DNA from: Dioscorea cayenensis subsp. rotundata
Lineage: Eukaryota > Streptophyta > Magnoliopsida > Dioscoreales > Dioscoreaceae
Length of the DNA stretch: 64,000 nt
Direction of reading: 5' to 3'
Assembly: GCF_009730915.1 (NCBI RefSeq)
Contig: NC_052476.1
Coordinates: forward strand, 124,001 to 188,000
The translations under genes were made by a program, and so were the position numbers. Every line of letters begins with the position of its first letter. The first letter of the stretch is position 1. The notes beneath the pieces are model-generated. The model was not told the DNA's origin. It saw nothing but the letters and a program-made list of their open reading frames with translations, and did not search any database. Shown in pieces: positions 45,001 through 56,800 of this stretch.

Positions 45001-46342
45001 TTAGGAAAACTAAATTACTGCTTTGTGCTTATGCTCAAGATTGTCTTTGCAATAAAATGTTCTTTCAGGTTGGTTTGTTTCCAGATGTTATTGAGAGAAA
45101 GGTGGCACGCCATTTTGAGAAAGGGGACCATGTATGATTGACTGCTATCTGATCTCAGTCTTGATAAAGTTTCTATGTGAACTTTACGATTTTCTTCCCT
45201 TTTCTTTTTTGAAGGTATCAGCAATGGTAACCGGTGAATTCTATACCAGGGGCCACTTTCCTGGATTTGGACGGCCATTTGTGTTCAACGCAGAGATTTT
45301 GCTGAAGTTCGTAATGGTCTTTAGTAATTTATTTTGAAAAACACAATTTCAAGTACTTACAGATATATCAATCCAATCAGTATGTGTGCATTTACCCGAT
45401 TCAACCTTCTAGGGTTGGACGTAAGCTTGAAGCAAAAGATGCAGCAAGGGGGGCATTAAAGTCTCCTTGGTGGACATTGGGATGCAAATACCATGTATGA
45501 GCAAAATTTCTCCGGGATAACATTCTTCTTTACTCTTAACTGAAGATTTGTGCAATTACTGATTATGAATGGTTTGACTCTCCTGGTCAGGAGGTTGCGG
45601 AGATTGCACAGTGGGATGATGAGCAAATTGAATTCATAAAGGAGAAGGTGAGCAAAGACGGTAAGCTTGAAGATTTGAAGAAAGGAAAAGCACCTGAGCA
45701 GGTAAAGAGTTCTTTTGTTATGTCCAACTGTGACAATAGAATGCAAATGCTGACTAGAACAAACACCATAAAACCAACTGCATGTGCACTCACAAAGAAG
45801 GCAGTATTTATGCGGTCCGGTCAATTAAACATACAATTATGGCCGGAGAGAAGAATTTCACAGACTATATATTTTATACCAATTTGACCCTGGGACAAAT
45901 AAGGAAATCAACTCATGCTGATTTGATCAAAGGCTAACTATTCAGCATAGGCCTTTTGCACATACAGCATACATAAAGTCGAACTATTCTGTATTTTCTT
46001 TGGACAAGGTCTTGTGTTAATTAAGTTCAAATACATGACACACATAAAGTTATGATATGTGGAAGTGACAAAAAATGGCAGTCACTTTGTGTTAGGATAT
46101 AACTATAATACCATAATATTTGATCATGTGTACATGAGAAAGTGACATACTGAAACAAAGTTATTCCTTTTCTGAAAGATGTTTCGGTTCATAATACGCA
46201 GGTTTCCCTCGATGAAGCCGCATTTTTATTAGACTTGGCTTCTGTCGAAGGGACATGGACTGATAACGTTGATCGAATTGCAGAATGTTACAGAGAGGCT
46301 GGACTTTCAGATATTGCAAGGTTTGTACTGTACAAAGACTGA
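42056..46342 (+). CDS. Conserved plant protein, probably organelle-targeted, unnamed
   Basis: The 11 exons are 42056-42194, 42985-43068, 44098-44172, 44277-44319, 44427-44484, 44822-44989, 45069-45131, 45215-45306, 45413-45494, 45591-45701 and 46202-46342, giving 351 aa with all frames consistent. The N-terminus (MRIMRAGGVVVCRGP..., many Arg, Ser and Thr, few acids) resembles a transit peptide. The rest is soluble, with blocks such as SPGAREGLFPLVIPLS, FLRWPTAPPGMEMPIVEVH, GRHFPGFGRPF-like GHFPGFGRPFVFNAE and SPWWTLG. I have the impression of a conserved plant family but cannot name it or give it a function. The last exon reads through a possible GT at 46321 to a TGA. Introns are short apart from introns 1 and 2. 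Confidence 0.8.
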
Positions 46343-47892
46343 AGTTAATTACATCATATAGTTAGTTACTCTTCCTTGTTTTTCAGTTTTTTTGTTAATT
46401 TTCATTTTTATTGAATACTAAATTATTTCACATGTAAGGATACTTATTCTCTGTTTACTTTATGAATATAAAGTTATAAAAATATATATATATATATATA
46501 TATAGTATTTTTATGTTAAATTTGTTAACTAAAAAAGTGCAGTAATTATTGTTCATGTTTCAAGGGTAAGGAAACAATCTCAACTTTTTATTGTTCTCTT
46601 TTTACCTTTCAATTGTCCTGGTGTTTAATCATCCTTCCTATGATTGGAACAAGTCCAATTATTGTTCCCTTTTACTATAGACTTTTTCTTTATTTTGAAT
46701 TATAAATGCTATTTTTATATTAACTTTTAGCTTTTTATTTTCTTATAAGTTTGACATTAGTGAGAAAGCTAAAGAAAAAACACACAAAAAAACCCCCCTT
46801 ATATTTTGTGTTTGAAAAATTAGAAATGTATTATTGAGTTATTTTTTTATTTTTTTTATTTTTTGTGTCAATTCAAATGATAGTTAAATTTTCATACACC
46901 CTTATAAAAATATATTATTATCATATATTCAATAGAAATGATATTTATGTGTTCAAGCCAGAAAGCATTAATATTTATAAATATATACAATGACACATAA
47001 ATTTATTAGAATTATTAAAAAATTATTTCGCCATACTTTCTTTTCTAATCTCATGCTTAGATACATTGATTTAAAAAAAAATTTGATAAAACATAATTTG
47101 TGTTCTACAAAATTTAAATTAAAATTTTAATTGTGAAATTATAATTTATACCAATTTGCCTGCAATTTTGAGTTTTTGAATTCATGTGAATGTTAAAAAA
47201 TAAATAAATAAATAAATAAATAAATTCTAGGAGATATTTATCATTTGTAGGGTTCATAATATCTCATTCCGTTTGGTTTTATGGATCAACGACGAAAGAC
47301 AAAAATTACACACAAAAATTTGGCTGAAGTATTGCATATGAAAATTCAAAATAAAAAGTTATAAAATATCTTCTTTTTGTTTTTCTCTCGTCAATTTTTC
47401 ACATAGAGATAAAAAAAATAAAATAGATAGCAATTTCTTTTCCTTCTAGAGGTTAATTCAAAATGATTGGTTTATCCATATTATTAAGAAAAAATAAAAA
47501 TAATAAAGTGATAATTTATCCAAGAAAATAGGGGGTTATTTTTAAAAAGCAATTATAATCTCACAAGGTATATGCCTTTATTTATTAGTACTCCTATTTT
47601 TTTTTTTTTAATTTCTCCTTTTAAAAATACAACATATGCTTCCAAATTCAGAATTCAGCCCCCAAATGTTATATAAATAAATAAATAAAAGCAAAATGGA
47701 GAAACCCCCAAATTACATTTTTTTAAAAAAACAAAAATAAAAAATAAAAAGGGGACAAAAGTCCTCATCCACTACTCACTCTTTCCAATCTCACAACTTT
47801 CCTCTCTTCGCATCTCCCGCCATCGCGTCTCCCACTCACTCACTATACGCACACATCTCTCCCTCTTTGCGGCATTCTCTCAAACACCTTCA
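46343..47892. other. AT-rich spacer and PLC-like promoter
   Basis: It contains (AT)n at ~46482-46503, (AAAT)n near 47200-47223, long A/T runs and a C-rich leader at 47760-47892 just before the PLC-like start. No gene is supported. Confidence 0.5.
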
Positions 47893-50800
47893 ATGCTCCT
47901 CTTCATCCTCTCCACCATCTCCCTCCTCTCCCTCTCCAACTCCGTCTCCGCCTCCGCCTCATGCTCCTCCCACGCTTGCCAGGTTCGCCGTCTTCTCCTC
48001 TCCTCTTTGATCCCAGATTTGCTCCCAATTTCTCTCTTTCTCGAGCTCTTGATCTTCTTTGCAGCTACTCGACCCGTGCTCTTCCTCCGATGACTGCGCT
48101 GCGGGTCTCTACTGCGGTGTTTGCCCTGCTGATGGCCATTCCCAACCCTCCTGCATCCGCGCGCTGGCTTACAACCCTGCCTCCTTTGTAAACCCTAACT
48201 GTTGATGCTTTCTGTTCTTTTTTGTTGTCTTTGTTCTTGATTCTTAGTGTTTCTTTTGATGATTTAGGTTAAGGGCTTGCCTTTCAATCGGTATACTTGG
48301 TTGGTGACCCATAATTCCTTCTCCATTGTTGATGAACCCTCGTTCACTGGCGTTCAGCGGGTCACCTTTTACAATCAAGAAGATAGCGTCACTAACCAGC
48401 TCAGGGCAATGCACTTACTTGATTTGTAGTGCTGTTTTTGGATTTTTGAGATTTTGATGTGGTTTTTGTTGATGTTTAGAATTGTTTTTAACTTTTTCTG
48501 ATTTGGTTTTGGTTGGTTTTTGTAGAATGGAGTTAGGGGATTGATGCTGGACATGTATGATTTTGAGGATGATATCTGGCTCTGCCATTCATTCCAAGGC
48601 CAGTGCTACAACTTCACTGCATTTGTATGTTGCTTTTCCTCTTCTTTCTCCATTCATAATTCAAATAGAATTCTTGAAGATATTGATACGGATTGATTGG
48701 CGGGAAGTGAAGAGAAGAGTGCTTAAGGGGATTAATAATTTGTATTTGATGTAAGGAACCTGCAATCAACACTTTAAAGGAGGTTGAGGCATTCTTGAGT
48801 GAGAACCCTTCTGAGATTGTGACTATTATTATTGAAGATTATGTGCATGCTCCAAAAGGGTTGACGAAGCTGTTCACAAATGCTGGTTTGCTTAAGTACT
48901 GGTATCCGGTGTCGGAGATGCCCACAAATGGCAAAGATTGGCCTAGTGTGACAGATATGGTGGCAAAAAACCGCAGGCTTCTTGTGTTTACTTCCATTGC
49001 TTCAAAGGAGGCTGATGAAGGAATTGCATACCAGTGGAGATACATGGTGGAGAATGAACGTAAGTTTTTTGAAAGTTTCAGTTGCCAAACCATTTAATTC
49101 ATCTTGCAATAGCTTCATTCACCTCTTCTCACACTTTATGTGCTTTGCCTCTGTATTCTGTAGAGTGATTGTTGTCATGTTATTCATTGCATATCAAGGA
49201 TGTGTTTGCTATATCTGCTTATGTGAAATTGTCAGAGTGTACCTGTATAACATCATCACTGGTTGCTTGACTTGAATGCATTCTCAGTATCTGTTAGACA
49301 CTTGAAATAGAATATTGATTCCATTCGGCAACGAATATAGAAATAACCCGACACAGAAACATAGTGCTTTCTGCTGATAGTCAGAGCAAATGGATAGTAT
49401 AAGGCCTTGTTTGCATGTATTCAGAAATTTTTTGAGGCAGTGGTAAAAATGCTTACCTCATATCTAGTTTTGCCATGGTGGCAGAGCCTCATGACAAGCT
49501 TCAAGCAAGTGAAATGTTGAATTAACAGTTAGTCTATGTCAGGTAAGCAAATCTAGAATAATGATTGCGAGAAGCCTGATTTTATCCAAGATACCTTATT
49601 ATGTGCACATTAAAGTTTAGAAACAAGTTCTATTTCAAGTATCTGTTAGACACTTGAAATAGAATATTGATTCCATTCGGCAACGAATATAGAAATAACC
49701 CGACACAGAAACATAGTGCTTTCTGCTGATAGTCAGAGAAAATGGATAGTATAAGGCCTTGTTTGCATGTATTCAGAAATTTTTTGAGGCAGTGGTAAAA
49801 ATGCTTACCTCATATCTAGTTTTGCTATGGTGGCAGAGCCTCATGACAAGCTTCAAGCAAGTGAAATGTTGAATTAACAGTTAGTCTATGTCAGGTAAGC
49901 AAATCTAGAATAATGATTGCAAGAAGCCTGATTTTATCCAAGATACCTTATTATGTGCACATTAAAGTTTAGAAACAAGTTCCAGCTGGACAATTACTTG
50001 CGTTTGCTACAAAGCAGATGGAGTAGCTGTACCCACTCCACAACCCTAGATGCTTATTCCAGTTGGACTATTTCAACTCCTATATTTCTCCATTTTCCCC
50101 ATCAAACCAAAATTTGACCCCTTTTTTTTTTCTATCAGACTTGAGCTGGAATGGAACTTGAATAATCATCACACTTAATTCTGTCATTGGAACTTGAGCT
50201 TATATTTACTTTCTCCGTCTGTTTCCTAAGAAAAGTATAAGAGACTGTTCTTTGACTTAGCAATTAGAGCTCCTTTTAGTTCTATATCACAGCCCAGATA
50301 TGTAATCAGTCCTTAACACCTGTAACCTATTTTCTTCTCTTAATGCTCCTGTCTTTTGGAGGATAGTGATTGATTTGGAAATCGTAGTATTTTTCCTTTT
50401 TTTTTTTCCATGAATCCTTAGCCTCATTCTTGAAAGTTGTCATTCCTTGTGTTGGACAATTGTTATTGACCCATCCGTGTAGGATGTATCCGAAATTTTG
50501 AGGCGTACGTAGATTTGGGAGATTGGTGCAATGCAAAACTACCACACCGTCTTCTCACCAGTTTATTGTATCAAGCTTATAGGATACATGCTGTACACTG
50601 TTGGCAAAATTACGAAACAATACAAGTCAAACAGGGATCCTATAACCATGCTCTGAAAAAAAGCATAATAAAAGATTCTGCCGCCTAGCCTAAAATATAC
50701 AAGGTATACATGGGTACATGATGCAAGCCTATGGGCTATGTACGGTGGTCAAGTGCAGCATGACAACATGGTATGGGAACATTCAATAAGGTGTCCTCTG

Positions 50801-53800
50801 GTAACTGAAAAATGGTACTTCATCTTAAATGAGAGACATCATTTATTAGAAAGGTATAGAAAAATGCAGCTCTTATGCCTTCATCATTTTCCTTGAAGGC
50901 ACATTACCAAGTACAAGATTTGCATATCTATGGTAAATAGCTTTGTTAGATATATTAATGATTACTGAGAAGATTTTGTGAAGTATTGGAGTTGGTTGTC
51001 AGTCTTTTTATTTGATGGAAAATATGCAGCAAGAACTGACAAATTGTTAGTTTGCGTACTAGGAAAACCATAAAACACAGGAGTAGAAAATGGAAGGATT
51101 CTTATGAAAAACAATGAGAAATTTTTGTAGTTTTGGTTTCATGTGAAGAAGTGCATCTTTAAAGTTCCCCCTCCTATGTTATTTAGATTTCTTGGGTGAT
51201 TGGGGGATTCAAGGATGTATTATCAGAGGTCTGTTGTGGAAAGTGGTCTTTTTAGAAGTTTGCGATGGTATGATTTAAGTAGTTCCAAAATGTGATGCTT
51301 CTTTCTTCTTCCCTTCTTTTTTTAAATAAGGAAAATGGCAGAGCTATGAAGTACTATTTGATTCCAAAGGTGATTGGCGAACAAAATCTCTCTGGAGAAC
51401 ATGGAATAACTTATTATGATATTAGCGTAGTAACTAAAATGGAATGCTTGGTTTATGTTCTGTGTTGGATATGATTCGAAAGGAGAAGATATCTATTAGT
51501 GGGGTAGAATATGATGTAGTGGTAAAGTCACAAATCAAGTTTGATTGACAAAAGTTGATGATATTGAGTTATTTAAGAAAGTGCACAAAAAAGGAAAATT
51601 AAAACAACGATAATGTCATTTCAGAAACACAGTAATCAGAGCCTAGAATGTAGTTGTTGACATGAAAGAATGCCATTTTCTTGGTTTGCAAAACTTTAAT
51701 CATTCTTAGGAGCACATTCTTGTAGTTAATTTCGATAGTGGTACTCTAATTGTGATTATTGAAGAGTTTTTTTTTTTTAATTGTTTAAATACAGCATTTG
51801 TTCTGGGATTTGGCTGTATAGCTCATATGGGTTCCTTTTTTTTTCAAAATGTTCAATATGACTCCTATGTTTTGATGAAATTATTGACCCTGTCACTGAG
51901 TCAACATACATATTGATATACATGGTTTTTAAAATTTGTCTACATATGTGCTGTTGAGTGAGAAGAGAGAATATTTTATCAACACTTATGATTTTCTCTC
52001 AAAATATTTTACAAGACACTTTTTTTCGATCACTTATTTTCTCTCACTATGCACTCACTCCCACTCTTAGATGCCTACGTAGCTCACTTGCTTGCTTCCT
52101 GGCTTCAAACCTTCATCTATTTATACAAGCTAAAGGCGGTGATGAGAAGCTTCAAGTATGTCGGTGCTTTAAGGCGGTGGGAAGTTTCTCTCATGTTGGC
52201 ACACATTTTGAGACCCATGCACAAAGGTGGTGATGATTATCTAGAAGCCAAAGGTGATGGTTTCATTACCCCCCTAGCACCAACTTATTATGTATTGATG
52301 ATCTACTGAGTATTCCGAGTTGTGATCGTATATTTTCAAATCTCTTTGTACTGAGCCTTTTTGTGAAGATGTCAGCGATTTGTTCTTCTGTTGGTGTCAG
52401 CTTCATTTGAATCTCCCCGTGTAGGACCTTCTCTCTTAAGAAGTGGTAGTGTACCTCAATGTGCTTGGTCCTAGTGTGGAACATAGGATTCTTTGCCAAA
52501 CATATCACCGACCTGTTGTCGTAGTGAAGTGTTATTGATAAAGATCTCTTAGTAGTTGTACTAGCCACGTGCTTTCTTGTGTTGCCATGGCTGATGCTCT
52601 GTACTCAGCTAATGTTGTTGAGAGGGACATGGTAGGTTGTCTCTTGCTACACCATGATACTGCTCTTGATCCTAAGTTGAAGATGTAGTCTGTTGTCGGT
52701 CGCCTCATATCACAGTCTGCAGCATAGTCGGCGTCGCAACAACCAGTCACTTTGCACTCTCCATCCTTGTGATATTAAAATACCATAGTCCAAAGTACCT
52801 TTCAAGTATCGGAGTATCCGTTGAACTGCTTCCAAATGCGGCTTCTTTGGACTTTGCATGTAGCGGCTTGCTACTCCAAATGCATATGCCAAGTTAGGTT
52901 GAGTAAGAGTTAAATAGATAAAGCTACCTATCAGATGTCGGTACATCTGTGTATCTTCTAGGTCCAGCACGAAACTTGACGTTTGGCTCCATTGGTGTTC
53001 AGTGGTTTGCATTCTAGCATCCCATATGTTTCTAGAAGATCCTTTGTGTACTTTTGTTGACAAAGGAGTATATCTTCCTTTGTCTTTTCAACCTCGACCC
53101 CTAGAAAGTGATTTAATTCCCCAAGCCCCTTCATCTGGAACTGGACTGATAGATTGTCTATTGTTTGTTGGATTTCTTCTATGAGATCTCGAGTCCAAAT
53201 GAGGTCATCAACATACATTAGGACTATCACTATCTTTCCTCTGGTATGTTTGATGAATAGGCTCGAATATGATGCTGTCAACTTGTAGCCATTTTGTACA
53301 AGGAATTTTGCAATTTTTCTTTACCATGCCCTTGGAGCTTGCTTCAATCCATATAATGCCTTCTTGAGGTTGCACACGTACTCTGGATGAACTTTACTCT
53401 CAAAACCTTGTGATTGATCCATGGTGATGTCTTGATCAAGGCTTCCATATAAGAAGGCATTCTTTACATCCATTTGCCAGAGCTTCTAGCAACTAGAGCT
53501 AGTAATGCTCGCATTGTTGTTATTTTTGCTATTGGACTAAACGTCTCATTGTAGTCTAGTCCATACTGTTGTGAGAACCCTCGTGCTACTAGCCTGGCCT
53601 TGTATTTTTCAATGGATCCATCTGTTGTCTTTACCTTGTATACCCAGTTGCATGAGATTGACTTTACTCCTGCTAGTTTAGGTATCAAATCCCATGTTTG
53701 GTTTTGTTTGAGAGATGTCATTTCCTCTTCCATTGCTTTTCCTCATTTATCACTTTTGGCTGCTTCTTGATAGGTTGCAGGCTCTTCAATTGAGTTCTCT

Positions 53801-56800
53801 ACGATCAGTGCAGCATTTGCATATTTTGGGTTGGGATGCCTTACTCTTGATGATCTTCTTAATAGTGGAGACATTTCTTCTAGTAGTTGTGGGAACTTTT
53901 CTTCCGTTTCTTCGTGAACTCCAGGCTTCCATGGGTGATGCAGCGGTATACTTGAACCCGTTGATTCGCCTTCGAATGCCAGTAACAAGTTGTCCAAACC
54001 TTGTTGATTAAAGATAGCCAGGAATTGGGAAGAGTAAAATCTTATTACTCAAGAAAATGATGATCACAAAACTCTTTTTCTCTTGCCCGTGGGCTTACAA
54101 TAAATAGGCGAAAATAGCAATAAGAAAGGAGAATTTGAAAATTTACCAAAAATGGTAAATTCTCAAATATCAGCAAGAAATAAAAGGTTTTAACAAAATA
54201 AAGACTATTGCCACAAACGGCTTACTAATCAGAGATTTCTAGCCTAAGATATAATGAAATCAAATCTTTCCTAAAATGGCAAAATTGCTGTTTTCGAGGC
54301 CAAGATGATGGAATTCGGCCGAAAACTGGCATGGCTCACAAGCAAATTTAGTGACTTGTGCTCGTTGACCCGTTTTCCTTCAAGTGAGACCCTTAAAAAT
54401 AAAAAATCCACTGCTTGAAAAATTACCAGAATATCCTTGTTAGGCCATGTCCCATTTGTCCAGAAAGACAGGCTTGCTCCTCAATACGCCCCACATCAAT
54501 GGGTCTTCACCTTTGACGATCTTGGAGTTTCATCTTCTTTAGGCGCCACATCTTTTTAATCTACTTGATCTTGTATCCTTTCTTCATTCTTTGCCCTAAG
54601 ATCTCTTGTATTTGGTTGAACTAAGTATTCAGATGGCCACCACGCTGAGGCTTTGTTAAAGACAACATTTCTTGATGTATAGATGCCCCTGGTTATTGGA
54701 TCACAACATCTCCATCCTTTACGTTCATCGTTATAGCCAACAAAGATATATCGTACCGCCTTCTTATCCAACTTGGTTATGAGGTGATCAGGTACAAAGA
54801 CGTAACACATACACACCCAAACACTTTGATGTGCCCTACTATGGGTTTCTCCAATAATTTTTGGAATGGAAAGACAAAACCCGTCTTTTCTTGAGGTATC
54901 CAGTTGATGATATGGGCTGCCATTTTCATGCATTTTGCACAGAATCTCCCTAGAACATTCTTGGCGCGCAGCATTCTTTGGCATACTTCTACAATATGCC
55001 TGTTCTTTCTTTCAACTACGCCATTTTGCTGTGGAGTGTTGGGGCAGGTTAGTTGCCTTCGAATCTTCTGCTTCTTCAAATAGACATCAAACTCTTGAGA
55101 TATATACGCTTTTCCATTGTCGATACGAAGGCACCGTACCTTCTTGGTGAGTTCACTCTCCACCTTCTCCTTGAACTCTTTAAACTTGGAGAATGCTTCA
55201 GATTTTTCTTTCATGAAGAATACCTATACGTACCTTGAGAAGTCATCGATGAAGGTCACCATATATTTGGTACCACTTATAGATGCGTGTTTGACTGGGC
55301 CAAATACGTCAGAGCGTACCAGCTCCAAAGGCTCCTTAGCTTTATATTTAGATTGTTGGAAGGGAAGTTGATGAGACTTACCGAATTGGCAGCTAGTGCA
55401 AATTGTGTCTGTCCGTACTTCTATATTGGACAAACCTTTGACCATTGATTTCTCGACCATCACCTTCAACTTATGGTAGCTCATATGCCCTAGTCGTGCA
55501 TGCCAGAGATTAGACATTTCGCTTTTTCAAGTCTTGTCCATATAAGTTGACTCTGCTGACTCACATAGAACGACTCCAATTTCCGGCCTTTCATTATTGG
55601 CGTGCCTGATGCATTTATGTTGCAGTACACCTTTACCTCTTGAAGACCGAATAACACATAGTTTCCTTGTGTCGTCAATTTCACATCTGACAGCACATTC
55701 TTCTTTATGCCAAGAACATGATAGACTTTTTGTAGTTGGATTTGTTCCGGACTAAATCGGTGAGAGATTATTGTCTTACAGACATGAGTGATATACAACT
55801 TAGAATTATAGCGCTGGCTTCCTTTGTACTTCTCTAGGTCTTCTAATTTCTTGATGTCACCGGTCATGTGGTTTAAGCAACCGTAGTCAATGATCCAGTC
55901 ATTCTCATAATTGACTCTCCTTGTTACTTCTGTTAGAGCAACTTCTTGCTTTTGTTCTTGCTTCTCCACTTCGGTGGTTACCATTGCAAATGCTGCTTCA
56001 GTATCCCGCTCATCTTCACTACCATCTTTGGTGTAGCAGCCTCCCTGATATACTCCAACAACTCATCTTTAACAACCGTTTTAAGAACATGCATCGCCTT
56101 ACCGGCCTTGATACGCCATTTTCGCAGAGCCTCATTTTCTTTTGATTTCTCTGTGGCCAGTGCCTTTTTTCTTCTTGACTTTGGTGTCATCCGCAACATC
56201 TGATTGCGTTACTTCTTCAATAGTAACATTTGGCGGAGTCATCTCTGATCCGCCTAGGACCTTCCACAGGTCTTGTCCTTGCAGATAGAACTCTATTTAG
56301 GCCGTTCAATTTATATAATTATGATTATTTAATTTCTTTGGTGCACTAGTTGTATCTGCAAAATCCTTGTTGTATCTGGGTTGCCCAACATCCAGCAAGC
56401 CTTCACTACCCTTGTGCACAACCGACAACTCTTCCGGCAGAATGCCAATACTCGGCTACTTCAATTGGCGGACTGCCGGTACCATGCAGCGACGGTTGTT
56501 GTTGATTGTGGCTGAACCAACCCGATAACCTGGCTCTGATACCATAATTGTTGAGTGAGAAGAGTGAATATTTTATTAACACTATTTTGATTTTCTCTCA
56601 AAATATTTTATAAGATAGCCTTTCTTTCAATCATTTATTTTCTCTCACTATGCACTCATTCACTCTTGGATGCCTACATAGCTCACTTGCTTGCTTCCTG
56701 GCTTCAAGCCTTCACCTATTTATACAAGCTAAAGGCGGTGATAGTATGTTGGTGCTTTAAGGCGGTGGTAAGTTTCTTTCATGCTGGCACACATTTCAAC

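Noticed and set aside
46321-46322. GT at the end of the last exon of the 42-46 kb gene as a donor
   Set aside because: The frame reads through to a TGA after seven residues, and no following exon with continuing conserved sequence was found; left as an open question.
53715-54011. Plus-strand hydrophobic ORF in the Copia element
   Set aside because: Antisense of the pol frame; hydrophobicity comes from the reverse strand.
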